DNA of 54,643 nucleotides from Anaerovibrio sp. RM50 (GTDB lineage: Bacteria > Bacillota > Negativicutes > Selenomonadales > Selenomonadaceae), in assembly GCF_000622005.1 (NCBI RefSeq), contig NZ_JHWV01000017.1, positions 1-54,643 on the forward strand. The letters run 5' to 3'. A model generated the notes under the pieces. The model saw only the letters and a list, made by a program, of their open reading frames with translations, was not told the DNA's origin and searched no databases. Below are positions 8,120 to 18,583 of the stretch, piece by piece. The position numbers were made by a program, and so were the translations under genes. The stretch's first letter is position 1, and every line of letters starts with the position of its first letter.

Positions 8120-9556
8120 ATGAGCAGGCACAATAATCATGAATCAGATACTTCCATATATAGACAGCATACGGATTTAACTGCGGTGCAGATTGATCTT
8201 TTGCGGCGCATGGGAAGCTGTTTTGGTTTCATTGCGGATTTTGCCCATGCACACCTTCTTTTGTATGTTAAAACAAAGACTCCTGATGTATATATGGTTA
8301 TGAAGCATCACAAGCCCCATACCTTCTACAGCCAGGTGGAGCTGCCCAAGGTGGGCAGCATGGTACAGGCCCAGACAGAGCCATTGGTGGCCTATGTTTT
8401 TGAGAAGGAAAAATCAATTCATGGCCGCAGGGAATGGCGCTTGGGCATGACCCTTGATATGTACGCTTATCCCATTAAGGAAGGCAACGAGATAATTGGT
8501 GTTATTACGCTGGAGACCAGCAAGGAATACGCTTCCGGCAGCAATTATTATCAGACGCTGGATACGGCGGAGCTCCTTATGCATCATTCCAAGCGGAATA
8601 TTGACATGGAGATGTTTAGCCCGATTTTTGCGGGAACCGGTGTGGTTATAGCGGATAAGATGAATCGCATAACTTATGTAAATCTCTCCGCCAAGAGAAT
8701 TTATCGTGCTCTGGGCATAAATCATTTGCTGGGGGCAAGGCTTCCCGACCGTGAAATAAGTGCCATGCTCCATAGGGAAACCTTCGACAGCAGCCGCCCT
8801 TTTGAAAAGGAAATTCAGATAGGGGACATGATACTGCTTCAGCGTGATATTAAGCTGGAGGAAGCAGGGGTAATGCAACGACGGATTCTGCTGCTTTCCG
8901 ATGTTACAGAGGTTCGCAAAAAGGAGCGGGAGATTAAGATAAAGACGGCGGTTATTCAGGAAATCCACCATCGGGTCAAGAATAACCTTCAGACTATTGC
9001 CAGCCTTTTGAGACTTCAGGGGCGGCGGTCAAAGTCCCCGGAGGTGAAGGCCGCTCTCCAGGAAAGTACAAACCGCATTTTGAGTATGGCGGTGGCCCAT
9101 GAATTCTTGTCCCAGCATGATACGGAAGAAATAAATGTCAATGAAGTTACCAAGGGCATAATAGAGCGGGTGGCACCCAATATGGTGCCCAATGATTTTC
9201 AGCTTACCAGCAAAATTGAGGGACCGGAGGTGGTACTGCCTTCCCAAAATGCCAGCAACCTTGCGGTAATAATTAACGAGCTCATATTAAATTCCATAGA
9301 GCATGGCTTTGAGGGCCGAAATTATGGTATGATTGGCCTTAGAACTGCCATTGAGGAAGATGGTTATCTGATAGAGCTGTATGATGATGGTATAGGTCTT
9401 CCGGAAAATTTTGATATAAATAAGTCAAAGTCTTTGGGCCTGCAGATTATAAAGACCTTGGTGCAGGATGATATAGGGGGCAGCTTTGAAATGAAGAATG
9501 CTCAGGGCACCCATTGTATTTTGCACATACCTGTAAGTAATGCGGGAGGAGAGTAA
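8120..9556 (+). CDS. Cytoplasmic sensor histidine kinase (HisKA_2, PdtaS-like)
   Basis: 478-aa sensor with no membrane segment. The N-terminal part (about 1-190) looks GAF-like and a PAS-like region follows (about 190-270). The H-box is IHHRVKNNLQTIASLL near 283, with the HRVKNNLQ form of HisKA_2/HWE kinases. The ATPase N-box is NELILNSIEHG and G1 is DDGIGLPEN. ATG 8120 is chosen for its GGGGAGA ribosome site; an upstream ATG lies inside the repeat and is rejected. It is followed 2 nt later by an ANTAR response regulator, so the pair resembles PdtaS/PdtaR or EutW/EutV. The signal is unknown. Confidence 0.9.
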   Translation: MSRHNNHESDTSIYRQHTDLTAVQIDLLRRMGSCFGFIADFAHAHLLLYVKTKTPDVYMVMKHHKPHTFYSQVELPKVGSMVQAQTEPLVAYVFEKEKSIHGRREWRLGMTLDMYAYPIKEGNEIIGVITLETSKEYASGSNYYQTLDTAELLMHHSKRNIDMEMFSPIFAGTGVVIADKMNRITYVNLSAKRIYRALGINHLLGARLPDREISAMLHRETFDSSRPFEKEIQIGDMILLQRDIKLEEAGVMQRRILLLSDVTEVRKKEREIKIKTAVIQEIHHRVKNNLQTIASLLRLQGRRSKSPEVKAALQESTNRILSMAVAHEFLSQHDTEEINVNEVTKGIIERVAPNMVPNDFQLTSKIEGPEVVLPSQNASNLAVIINELILNSIEHGFEGRNYGMIGLRTAIEEDGYLIELYDDGIGLPENFDINKSKSLGLQIIKTLVQDDIGGSFEMKNAQGTHCILHIPVSNAGGE

Positions 9557-9558
9557 GT

Positions 9559-10134
9559 ATGAATCCCTTGAAAATCCTTATTGCCGATGATGAAGCCTTA
9601 ATCCGTATGGATATGAAGGAGTTGCTGGAGGAGGCCGGCCACGAAGTGGTGGGTGAGGCACCAAACGGTCGCAAGGCTGTGGAGCTGGCCAAGAAGTTGA
9701 AGCCAGACCTTTGTATATTCGATGTAAAAATGCCGGAAATGGATGGTATTGAGGCAGCCAAAATCGTGGGGAAGGAAAAAATTGCCCCAGTGGTACTGCT
9801 GACAGCCTTCAGTCAGCCGGAATTTGTAAAACGGGCCAGTGATGCCGGAGTACAGGCGTATCTGGTAAAGCCGGTTCAGGAAGCAAATCTTTTCCCTGCC
9901 ATCGAGGTGGCCATGTCCAGATATCAGGATATGCAGGGCCTTGAGGAGGAGCTTTTCAAGGTGAAGGATACTCTGGAAATGCGCAAGCTGCTGGACAGAG
10001 CCAAGGGAATTCTTATGGATGCCCATAATATCACTGAAAGTGAAGCATTCAACCGCATTCAAAAATACAGCATGGCAAAAAGAAAGACAATAAAAGAGGT
10101 TGCGGAGGCCATTATTCGCGCTGCAACCAAATAA
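9559..10134 (+). CDS. ANTAR-domain response regulator (RNA-binding antiterminator)
   Basis: 191 aa. The receiver domain has the acidic pocket DDE near residues 10-12, the phospho-acceptor Asp in FDVKMPEMDG near 55, and the lysine in LVKPV. It is joined to a C-terminal ANTAR domain (about 125-185: LLDRAKGILMDAHNITESEAF). ANTAR proteins bind paired hairpins in nascent mRNA and prevent termination when phosphorylated by a partner kinase (family knowledge). The kinase directly upstream is the expected partner. No convincing target leader was found in this window. A terminator follows. Confidence 0.92.
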   Translation: MNPLKILIADDEALIRMDMKELLEEAGHEVVGEAPNGRKAVELAKKLKPDLCIFDVKMPEMDGIEAAKIVGKEKIAPVVLLTAFSQPEFVKRASDAGVQAYLVKPVQEANLFPAIEVAMSRYQDMQGLEEELFKVKDTLEMRKLLDRAKGILMDAHNITESEAFNRIQKYSMAKRKTIKEVAEAIIRAATK

Positions 10135-10154
10135 TCATAATACGCTGACATCAG

Positions 10155-10193
10155 AACTTCGTTTCCTTTTGGAGACGAAGTTTTGTTTTTTTG
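10155..10193 (+). terminator. Terminator after the ANTAR regulator
   Basis: A 12-bp stem (10155-10166 with 10171-10182) with a TTTT loop, followed by a T-rich tail to 10193. Confidence 0.88.
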
Positions 10194-10202
10194 ACTTTTT
10201 AC

Positions 10203-10231
10203 TTGATTTTTTGCTCAAATAGATTTATCAT
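10203..10231 (+). promoter_or_regulatory. groES promoter
   Basis: TTGATT (10203-10208), a 17-nt spacer and TATCAT (10226-10231). Transcription would begin just before or within the CIRCE operator. Confidence 0.6.
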
Positions 10232-10242
10232 AATACTCGGAG

Positions 10243-10269
10243 TTAGCACTCAGCTATATGGAGTGCTAA
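10243..10269 (+). promoter_or_regulatory. CIRCE operator (HrcA binding site)
   Basis: Perfect consensus TTAGCACTC - 9 nt - GAGTGCTAA, between the groES promoter and its start codon. It shows that groESL is repressed by HrcA and induced by heat. hrcA itself is not in the window. Confidence 0.98.
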
Positions 10270-10309
10270 CAAAAAAGTTTACAAACTATCTTTTAGGAGG
10301 CAGATAAAT

Positions 10310-10594
10310 ATGATCAGACCATTAGGTGACAGAGTCGTTATTGAAGTTGCTGAGGCAGAAACCAAGACTGCCAGCGGTATTATTTTGGCAGACACTGCAA
10401 AGGAAAAGCCTATGAAGGGCAAGGTTATTGCAGCAGGTCCTGGCAGCATCGATAAGGACGGCAACCGCATTGCTATGGAGGTTAAGGCAGGAGACAGCGT
10501 TCTCTATTCCAAGTATGCAGGCACTGAGGTTAAGATTGATGGCAATGATTACCTCATTATGCGTCAGAGCGATATTCTCGGCGTAATCGAGTAA
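10310..10594 (+). CDS. groES: Co-chaperonin GroES
   Basis: 94-aa cap of the GroEL chamber, a normal length. Visible are the N-terminal [12 protein letters not shown], a mobile-loop region ([15 protein letters not shown]) and a conserved C-terminal [21 protein letters not shown] precedes the start. It is directly controlled by the CIRCE element upstream and cotranscribed with groEL. Confidence 0.98.
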   Translation: MIRPLGDRVVIEVAEAETKTASGIILADTAKEKPMKGKVIAAGPGSIDKDGNRIAMEVKAGDSVLYSKYAGTEVKIDGNDYLIMRQSDILGVIE

Positions 10595-10633
10595 TCCCAA
10601 CAATCCTTAAATTTCGGTTTATCTTATTTCTAA

Positions 10634-12292
<1,659 letters not shown>

Positions 12293-12298
12293 AAAGTC

Positions 12299-12425
12299 GG
12301 ATAGTATCCATACGGTGAACGCTCGCGCTCTGTATTTTACGTAGCGGACACTAAGCTCATGCAGCATTTTCGGCTTGCATTCACTAAGTGCCGACGTAAA
12401 AAAGGCCACCGTATGGACACTATCC
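12299..12425. repeat. 127-nt nested palindrome downstream of groEL
   Basis: Outer arms of 19 nt (12299-12317 and 12407-12425) pair with one mismatch. Further in, TTTTACGT pairs with ACGTAAAA, CGG/CACT pairs with AGTG/CCG, and an inner ATGCAGC pairs with GCTTGCAT around an ATTTTCG loop. The whole element folds back on itself. It lacks a T-run typical of terminators, carries no ORF, and may be a mobile palindromic element or an RNA-stabilising 3' structure. Most of the 451-nt gap between groEL and glmS is this element plus the glmS leader. Confidence 0.75.
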
Positions 12426-12444
12426 TCCTATGTGTATATAATAC

Positions 12445-12473
12445 TTGACTTAGATATATTAATAGTCTATAAT
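12445..12473 (+). promoter_or_regulatory. glmS promoter
   Basis: TTGACT (12445-12450), a 17-nt spacer and a perfect TATAAT (12468-12473). The predicted start of the transcript is at about 12480. Confidence 0.82.
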
Positions 12474-12476
12474 ACG

Positions 12477-12520
12477 TACCGTGATTTTGGCTTTAGGGTC
12501 AAAATCACGGTAATATTATT
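12477..12520 (+). promoter_or_regulatory. Stable hairpin at the 5' end of the glmS transcript
   Basis: A perfect 13-bp stem (12477-12489 with 12500-12512) and a 10-nt loop, followed by AATATTATTTTT. It begins almost exactly at the predicted transcription start. It could be a 5' stabiliser of the fragment cut off by the ribozyme, or a weak early terminator. Confidence 0.65.
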
Positions 12521-12548
12521 TTTGAAGTCTTTATGTTCATATACTGAA

Positions 12549-12712
12549 AGAACTTATGGTTCTAGCGCATGGCCTTGCTTTGACAGAAAGCAAGGTGACG
12601 AGGAAGAGGTTGTCGATTTATCAGCGGATGCCTCTCGGCTTGCCGGTCGTTAGAATACTGTTAAAACTGTCGGGTGACTGGCAGGACAGAGCGGTATTTG
12701 GGCAGGACATGG
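12549..12712 (+). ncRNA. glmS ribozyme (glucosamine-6-phosphate-activated)
   Basis: Directly upstream of glmS. Core elements match the family: A^GCGC at the cleavage site (cut between A12564 and G12565), GACGAGG followed by a GTCGA/TTATC segment, GCGGATGCCTCTCGG, and a P4 arm formed by AATACTG (12653-12659) with CGGTATT. A small hairpin AGAAC/GTTCT sits just 5' of the cut. Self-cleavage when glucosamine-6-phosphate is abundant lowers glmS mRNA (established for this class). Exact stem ends are approximate. Confidence 0.92.
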
Positions 12713-12743
12713 GACTTCCAGTTTTTTATTGGAGGTTTTTATT

Positions 12744-14573
12744 ATGTGTGGTATCGTTGGTTACATTGGTAGCAAGCAGGCTACCCCATTCCTCATTGAG
12801 GGTCTCACCAAGCTGGAGTATCGTGGTTATGACTCTGCTGGTATTGCAGTTCTCAATGGTGAAAAGATTCGCGTGGAAAAGTCAGTAGGTCGTCTGGCTG
12901 CTTTGGAGGAGAAGATTGAGGGCAATGTTCCTGAGGGCAGCATTGGTATTGGTCATACCCGTTGGGCAACCCATGGCCGTCCATCTGACAACAATTCCCA
13001 CCCTCATACTGATTGTCATGGTGATTTTGCAGTTGTTCATAACGGTATTATCGAGAATTACATGACTCTGAAGGAAGAACTTATGGCAAAGGGACACAAG
13101 TTCCTGTCTGATACTGACACCGAGGTTCTGCCTCATCTTTTGGAAGAAGTATACAACGGTGATTTCGAGGCTTCTGTCCGCGAGGTTATTAAGCGTATTG
13201 AGGGCTCCTATGCCATCGTATTCATGAGCAGGAATGACCCGGACAAGCTGATCTGCACCAAGCAGGACAACCCTATGGTTATCGGTCTGGGTGATGATGA
13301 AAATTTCATCGCTTCTGATATTCCTGCTATTATTTCCCGCACCCGCCGCACCTATATCGTAAATGACGGTGAGGTTGCTGTTGTAAAGAAGGATTCCGTA
13401 TGGATTACCAATAGTCTGGGTGAGCCAATTACCAAGAAGGTATTCGAGGTTAACTGGAATGCTGAGGCTGCTGAGAAGGGCGGCTATGAGCACTTCATGC
13501 TGAAGGAAATCCATGAGCAGCCAAAGGCAGTTCGTGATACCCTGGCTTCCCGTATTTCCAAGGATAATTCCGCTGTAGTTCTGGAGGAGCTCAGCTGGAC
13601 CGAGGAATATGTAAATTCCTTCTCCAAGATTTTCATTGTTGCCTGTGGTACTGCATATCATGCAGGTCTGGTGGGCAAGTATTATATTGAGCGTCTGGCC
13701 CGTATCCCGGTAGAGGTGGATATTGCCTCTGAGTTCCGTTATCGTCAGCCAATTATTGATGATAACACCCTTTGCATCGTGGTAAGCCAGTCCGGTGAAA
13801 CCAGTGATACCATGGCTGCCATGAAGGAGGCCAAGCGTTTGGGTGCCAAGACCTTGGCTGTAACCAATGTGGTTGGTTCCTCCATTGCCCGTGAGGCAGA
13901 TCAGGTTATTTACACCATGGCAGGTCCTGAGATTGCTGTAGCTTCCACCAAGGCGTATACTACCCAGCTCATCGTTATGTTCCTGCTGGGTGCTTATATG
14001 GCAGGCCTCCGCGGTACTGTTGCTCCTCGTCGCATGAAGGAGCTCCTGGGCAAGCTGCGTGAGATTCCTTCCCAGATCAGTGAGACTCTGGAGGATGTGG
14101 AGCCTATTAAGGTATTTGCCAAGAAGTATGGCTTCAACACTGATGTATTCTTCATTGGCCGTGCCCTGGACTATGAGGTGGCTCTTGAGGGCTCCCTGAA
14201 GCTGAAGGAGATTTCCTATATCCACGCTGAGGCTTATGCTGCAGGTGAGCTGAAGCATGGTACTCTGGCTCTGATTACCACCGGTGTGCCTGTAGTGGCC
14301 CTGGCTACCCAGAAGAGCGTTTACGAGAAGACCCTCAGCAACATCAAGGAGGTTAAGGCCCGTGATGCTGTTGTTATCGGTATTGCTGCCGAGGGGGATA
14401 CTGAGCTGAAGAAGTATGCGGACCATGTTATCTCTGTTCCTAACACTGATGAGCTGCTGATACCGCTTTTGGCAGTTCTGCCACTCCAGCTCCTCAGCTA
14501 CTACACTGCAATTACCCGTGGTGCAGATGTTGATAAACCAAGAAATTTGGCGAAATCTGTAACTGTTGAATAA
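12744..14573 (+). CDS. glmS: Glutamine-fructose-6-phosphate aminotransferase GlmS
   Basis: Makes glucosamine-6-phosphate from fructose-6-phosphate and glutamine, the entry to peptidoglycan and LPS amino sugars. 609 aa: an N-terminal glutaminase with catalytic Cys directly after Met (MCGIVGYIG), then two SIS sugar-isomerase domains, ending with the conserved KPRNLAKSVTVE. Start ATG 12744 has GGAGG 9 nt upstream and is required to expose Cys as the N-terminal residue after Met removal. Expression is controlled by the ribozyme in its leader. Confidence 0.98.
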   Translation: MCGIVGYIGSKQATPFLIEGLTKLEYRGYDSAGIAVLNGEKIRVEKSVGRLAALEEKIEGNVPEGSIGIGHTRWATHGRPSDNNSHPHTDCHGDFAVVHNGIIENYMTLKEELMAKGHKFLSDTDTEVLPHLLEEVYNGDFEASVREVIKRIEGSYAIVFMSRNDPDKLICTKQDNPMVIGLGDDENFIASDIPAIISRTRRTYIVNDGEVAVVKKDSVWITNSLGEPITKKVFEVNWNAEAAEKGGYEHFMLKEIHEQPKAVRDTLASRISKDNSAVVLEELSWTEEYVNSFSKIFIVACGTAYHAGLVGKYYIERLARIPVEVDIASEFRYRQPIIDDNTLCIVVSQSGETSDTMAAMKEAKRLGAKTLAVTNVVGSSIAREADQVIYTMAGPEIAVASTKAYTTQLIVMFLLGAYMAGLRGTVAPRRMKELLGKLREIPSQISETLEDVEPIKVFAKKYGFNTDVFFIGRALDYEVALEGSLKLKEISYIHAEAYAAGELKHGTLALITTGVPVVALATQKSVYEKTLSNIKEVKARDAVVIGIAAEGDTELKKYADHVISVPNTDELLIPLLAVLPLQLLSYYTAITRGADVDKPRNLAKSVTVE

Positions 14574-14584
14574 GGTTAAATAGA

Positions 14585-14618
14585 GGGCTGTCCTTGCTGA
14601 GAGGACAGTCCTTTTTTT
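14585..14618 (+). terminator. glmS terminator
   Basis: A 10-bp stem (14585-14594 with 14602-14611, one G-T pair) followed by seven Ts. Confidence 0.92.
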
Positions 14619-14619
14619 G

Positions 14620-14648
14620 TTGACAAGGTGCATGGATTGTACTAGTAT
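14620..14648 (+). promoter_or_regulatory. guaB promoter
   Basis: Perfect TTGACA (14620-14625), 17 nt, TAGTAT (14643-14648). A TATAGT at 14646-14651 would need a 20-nt spacer. It starts 2 nt after the glmS terminator T-run. Confidence 0.6.
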
Positions 14649-14726
14649 AGTAACAATATCTTTTGACCCGACAGGTTTTTAAAGGTTGAAATGTGTTTAA
14701 AAATTTAAAGAAAAGAAGGGATTAAG

Positions 14727-16235
14727 TTGGCATTCTATTTTGAAGAACCATCACACACTTTTGGCGAGTATTTATTAGTTCCTGGTTATTCTTCTGATAA
14801 GTGCATTCCGGCGAATGTTTCTCTGAAGACTCCTCTTGTAAAGTTCAAGAAGGGTGAAGAACCAAAGATTTCTATGAATATTCCAATGACCTCTGCTATA
14901 ATGCAGTCCGTATCCAACGACACTTTGGCTATTGCATTGGCTCGTGAGGGCGGCGTGTCTTTTATCTATGGTTCTCAGACAATAGAAGAAGAAGCAGCCA
15001 TGGTGGCCAAGGTTAAGAATTTCAAGTCCGGCTTTGTACGCAGCGACTCCAATATCATGCCTTCCACCACCCTGGGTGAGATTCTTGCCCTGAAGGAGAA
15101 GACCGGTCATTCCACTATGGCGGTTACTGAAAACGGCGAGCCAACAGGCAAGCTGCTGGGTATCGTAACCTCCCGTGACTATCGTATCACCCGCATGACC
15201 ATGGATACTCCTGCTTCTGAGTTCATGACTCCGTTTGATAAGCTGGTTTATGCCGGTGCAAACACCACTCTGTCCGAAGCCAACGACCTTATTTGGGAGC
15301 ACAAGCTGAACATGCTGCCATTGGTAGATGCAAATCAGCGTCTCGTATATATGGTATTCCGCAAGGATTACACAGCCAACAAGGAACACGAGCTTGAGCT
15401 CATTGATTCCAACAAGCGTTACATCGTTGGTGCCGGTATTAACACCCGTGACTATGCTGAGCGCGTTCCTGCATTGCTGAAGGCTGGTGCTGATGTACTG
15501 TGTATTGACTCCTCCGAGGGCTTCTCTGAATGGCAGCGCATGACTTTGAAGTACATCCATGAGCATTTCGGTGAGGATGTAAAGGTTGGTGCCGGCAATG
15601 TTGTTGACCGTGATGGCTTCATGTTCCTGGCAGAGGCCGGAGCAGACTTCATCAAGGTTGGTATCGGCGGCGGTTCCATCTGTATCACCCGTGAGACCAA
15701 GGGTATCGGCCGTGGTCAGGCAACTGCTCTTATTGATGTTTGCAAGGCCCGTGATGAATATTACGAAAAGACCGGCGTATACATTCCTGTATGCTCCGAT
15801 GGTGGTATCGTACACGATCATCATATGACCCTGGCTTTGGCCATGGGTGCTGACTTCATGATGCTGGGCAGATATTTCTCCCGCTTCGACGAGTCCCCAA
15901 CTGATAGAATTAAGATTAATGGTACTTACTATAAGGAGTATTGGGGTGAAGGTTCCAACCGTGCCCGCAACTGGATGCGCTATGATTTGGGCGGCGCCAA
16001 GAAGCTGTCCTTCGAGGAAGGCGTTGACTCCTATGTGCCTTATGCCGGTTCCCTCCATGACAATGTGGGGGTTACCCTCAGCAAGATCCGCTCTACAATG
16101 TGCAACTGCGGTGCCCTTACCATTCCTGAGCTCCAGGAGAAGGCACGCCTGACTCTGGTATCTTCCACTTCCATTGTGGAAGGTGGTTCCCACGACGTAA
16201 TTCTGCGTGACCAGTTTACCCGTGCAAACGTATAA
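14727..16235 (+). CDS. guaB: IMP dehydrogenase
   Basis: Converts IMP to XMP with NAD+, the committed step to GMP; 502 aa. Order: N-terminal barrel part, CBS pair (about 110-230), then the catalytic barrel with GVGGG-like phosphate loop and the active-site cysteine in GSICITR near residue 318 (GSICTTR in most relatives). The start is TTG, with AGAAGGGA upstream; no ATG exists before conserved sequence. It has its own promoter and terminator. The N-terminus ([20 protein letters not shown]) belongs to a divergent IMPDH branch common in anaerobic Firmicutes. Confidence 0.95.
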   Translation: MAFYFEEPSHTFGEYLLVPGYSSDKCIPANVSLKTPLVKFKKGEEPKISMNIPMTSAIMQSVSNDTLAIALAREGGVSFIYGSQTIEEEAAMVAKVKNFKSGFVRSDSNIMPSTTLGEILALKEKTGHSTMAVTENGEPTGKLLGIVTSRDYRITRMTMDTPASEFMTPFDKLVYAGANTTLSEANDLIWEHKLNMLPLVDANQRLVYMVFRKDYTANKEHELELIDSNKRYIVGAGINTRDYAERVPALLKAGADVLCIDSSEGFSEWQRMTLKYIHEHFGEDVKVGAGNVVDRDGFMFLAEAGADFIKVGIGGGSICITRETKGIGRGQATALIDVCKARDEYYEKTGVYIPVCSDGGIVHDHHMTLALAMGADFMMLGRYFSRFDESPTDRIKINGTYYKEYWGEGSNRARNWMRYDLGGAKKLSFEEGVDSYVPYAGSLHDNVGVTLSKIRSTMCNCGALTIPELQEKARLTLVSSTSIVEGGSHDVILRDQFTRANV

Positions 16236-16247
16236 CTATTAAATATT

Positions 16248-16280
16248 AAGGACTGTAACAGTATTGGTTACAGTCCTTTT
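16248..16280 (+). terminator. guaB terminator
   Basis: A perfect 12-bp stem (16248-16259 with 16266-16277) followed by a short T-run. Confidence 0.85.
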
Positions 16281-16411
16281 ATATATGGGGAAAAAGATAC
16301 TTCTGATTTCATAAAGTTTTCAAAATATGATACTATTATTATGACAGTGGGGCGGAGGCTCCCTTTGTGATAAATCAGATTATTTTTGAAGATAACGATG
16401 AGGTGATATAT

Positions 16412-17086
16412 ATGCGGGTTTTGTTGGCAGAAGACGATATGAAGCTGGGGAAGCTCACCCAGTATATGCTGGAGCAGGATGGTATCAATACTGAATGGGT
16501 TACCACTGGTGATATGATATATGAATGTGCTATGTACGATGATTATGATGTGCTCATTTTGGACTGGATGATGCCGAAGGAAACTGGGGTGGATGCATGC
16601 CGCAGACTTCGTGCTGAGGGGTATCAGAAGGCTATTCTGCTTCTTACTGCCCGTGATGCGGTGGAGGACAGGGTTACCGGCCTTGATGCAGGTGCTGATG
16701 ATTATCTTGTGAAACCCTTCGAGTTTTCCGAGCTTATGGCCCGCCTGCGTGCCCTCAGCCGCCGCAGCAGCCAGAAGATTCAGCAGGATGTGGTGGAGCT
16801 GGGGGGCTTTACCCTGGACCGTACTTCCAAGCTGCTCTTAAAGGGCAAGCAGGAGATACAGCTTTCCCCAAGGGAGTTCCAGATTTTTGACCTGCTGGTG
16901 CAGAATATCGGTATTGTTGTGCCCCGTGAAATCATTTTGGACCGCATTTGGGGTATTGAGTCTGATGTGAGCTCCAATAACATCGATTCCTATGTAAAAC
17001 TTATTCGTAAAAAGCTTGATACTGCTGATGGGAAGATTATGATCAGTACGATTAGAGGTGTTGGCTATAAACTGGAAACAAAATAG
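16412..17086 (+). CDS. OmpR/PhoB-family response regulator
   Basis: 224-aa DNA-binding regulator. The receiver domain starts MRVLLAEDDMKLG, with the phospho-acceptor Asp in LILDWMMPK near 50 and the conserved Lys in YLVKPFEFSEL. The C-terminal winged helix (about 130-222) ends ISTIRGVGYKLE. ATG 16412 is preceded by GAGGTGAT; a GTG 45 nt upstream would add a tail foreign to the family. It overlaps the downstream kinase gene by 29 nt. Target genes cannot be told from sequence. Confidence 0.93.
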   Translation: MRVLLAEDDMKLGKLTQYMLEQDGINTEWVTTGDMIYECAMYDDYDVLILDWMMPKETGVDACRRLRAEGYQKAILLLTARDAVEDRVTGLDAGADDYLVKPFEFSELMARLRALSRRSSQKIQQDVVELGGFTLDRTSKLLLKGKQEIQLSPREFQIFDLLVQNIGIVVPREIILDRIWGIESDVSSNNIDSYVKLIRKKLDTADGKIMISTIRGVGYKLETK

Positions 17087-18404
17087 GCTAAAGTTTGGCG
17101 GGCTCTTTTCCCGCAGCCGCATGAGGCTCACCTTTGCCTATTCCCTGTTGATGTTTGGCCTGTTTATTATAATAATCTTTTTGGCTCATCAGACCATGGA
17201 ATGGGCAGTAACCTCCGAGCAGGCCAGGGAGCTTTCCGAGACGGTACATGCTGTTTCGGAAACGGAGTCCACCATGATACGCAATGGTGTATATGTGGGT
17301 AACGACGATCTGGGCAAACGGGAGAGAATGTTTTTTTATACCTACGACAAAAGCGGCAAGCTGCAGAATTTTTCCAGGGCACCGGAACGTATAGAGGATG
17401 ACGTGCTGGAGGTAATAAAGCATGGTGACGTTCCCACTGGGGAAGTGGCCATATACGTTCAGCAGCAGGACGAGGACAAGCCCAAGGTGCTGATGATGAC
17501 GGCTTGTGATGTGCGTCTGGTTACCGGCGAGAAAATCGGTGTGGTATATCTGGGAAAGGACGTGTCAGCCCTTTATAAAGGCATAAAAAAAGCCACATAT
17601 TTTTATGGGGCCATTTCCTTCATTGCCTTGCTTACGGCCATTATGCTGGGGCATGTGGTTTCCGGCAGGGTTGTGGCCAATATGCAGCAGGCTTATATCA
17701 GACAGCGCCAGTTTGCGGCGGATGCTTCCCATGAGCTCAGAACTCCTCTAAGTGTTATTATGGCTTCGGCGGATCTTCTTTCCAACGATAAATCAATTCA
17801 GTCCCCATTCCTGCAACAGGTAATACAGGACATGAAGGACGAGGTAAAGAAGATGTCCAATCTGGTGGGGTCCCTTTTACAGATTGCCCGATCGGATAAT
17901 AATGCTGAGTCGCTGGACATTAAGGAGTTTGATATTATCGCCATGATGGAGCAGCTGGGGCGCAAAATGCAGCCACTGGCTGAGAAGAAGAATATTACCC
18001 TTAATGTAAATGCCTCCGGCCAGGTTATGTACAGGGGCGATGAGCAGAAAATCCAGCAGCTTATGCTGATTTTGGTGGATAATGCTATAAAATATACCCC
18101 TGATGGAGGCACAGTAACCCTGTCCTACGATGGCAAAGGGCTGGGCAGCTTGGGCGGTATTCGTTTTTCCGTCAAGGATAATGGTATTGGTATTTCTGCT
18201 GAGGATTTGGATAAGCTCTTTGAACGCTTCTTCCGGGTGGACAAGGCCCGTTCCCGCTCCATGGGCGGCAATGGCTTGGGACTTGCCATAGCCAAGACCA
18301 TCGTTGATGCCCATCATGGTAAAATCGATGTGGACAGTGAACTGGGCAAGGGGACTGTTTTTAAGGTTACTCTTAAAAATATGAAAAATCCAAAAAAGAA
18401 TTAA
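17058..18404 (+). CDS. Membrane sensor histidine kinase
   Basis: 448-aa partner of the upstream regulator. Two membrane helices (about 25-47 and 177-200) flank an extracytoplasmic sensor loop of about 130 aa. Then come the H-box ASHELRTPLSV (His near 224), N-box NAIKYTPDGG, G1 KDNGIGI and G2 GGNGLGLAIAK. The start is uncertain: GTG 17058 lies within the regulator gene; ATG 17121 just before the first helix has no ribosome site. Overlapping genes imply coupled translation. The signal is unknown. Confidence 0.92.
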   Translation: MLAINWKQNRLKFGGLFSRSRMRLTFAYSLLMFGLFIIIIFLAHQTMEWAVTSEQARELSETVHAVSETESTMIRNGVYVGNDDLGKRERMFFYTYDKSGKLQNFSRAPERIEDDVLEVIKHGDVPTGEVAIYVQQQDEDKPKVLMMTACDVRLVTGEKIGVVYLGKDVSALYKGIKKATYFYGAISFIALLTAIMLGHVVSGRVVANMQQAYIRQRQFAADASHELRTPLSVIMASADLLSNDKSIQSPFLQQVIQDMKDEVKKMSNLVGSLLQIARSDNNAESLDIKEFDIIAMMEQLGRKMQPLAEKKNITLNVNASGQVMYRGDEQKIQQLMLILVDNAIKYTPDGGTVTLSYDGKGLGSLGGIRFSVKDNGIGISAEDLDKLFERFFRVDKARSRSMGGNGLGLAIAKTIVDAHHGKIDVDSELGKGTVFKVTLKNMKNPKKN

Positions 18405-18425
18405 ATAATGCTGGCATAATGCAGG

Positions 18426-18466
18426 GCTGTTCTTTCCCTAATATATGGGAGAGAACAGCTTTTTTA
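18426..18466 (+). terminator. Terminator after the two-component operon
   Basis: Stem 18426-18438 with about 18447-18459 (short internal mismatch), loop TAATATA, then TTTTTT. Confidence 0.85.
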
Positions 18467-18482
18467 TTATCCTAACAAAAAA

Positions 18483-18519
18483 AGTCAAAAAGTCTAAAAC
18501 ATCAATTGACTTTTTGACT
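18483..18519. promoter_or_regulatory. Inverted AGTCAAAA-octamer operator at the clpB promoter
   Basis: Two tandem octamer pairs face each other: AGTCAAAAAGTCTAAA on the plus strand (18483-18498) and AGTCAAAAAGTCAAT on the minus strand (18505-18519). They form an 11-bp perfect inverted repeat (18484-18494 and 18508-18518). The right arm covers the -35 box. The same octamer repeat occurs at the ctsR promoter (32683-32706), so CtsR is the likely ligand. Spacing is 8 nt, unlike the 10-nt period of the classical CtsR site. Confidence 0.65.
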
Positions 18520-18533
18520 AATTCGGCTATAAT
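18506..18533 (+). promoter_or_regulatory. clpB promoter
   Basis: TTGACT (18506-18511), 16 nt, perfect TATAAT (18528-18533), about 50 nt before clpB. Confidence 0.8.
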
Positions 18534-18583
18534 AACCTTAGAAGACTAAATACAAGTCATTTGGAGAATGGAGGGAGCAGAAT

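Noticed and set aside
10192-10215. Possible CtsR-type octamers upstream of groES (AGTAAAAAGTCAAA on the minus strand)
   Set aside because: Only one good half-site, with a 7-nt instead of 8-nt spacing; CIRCE already explains regulation.
12882-14633. Long minus-strand open frame opposite glmS
   Set aside because: Same cause as at groEL; no start signal and no family resemblance. A similar frame opposite guaB (14775-16193) is rejected for the same reason.
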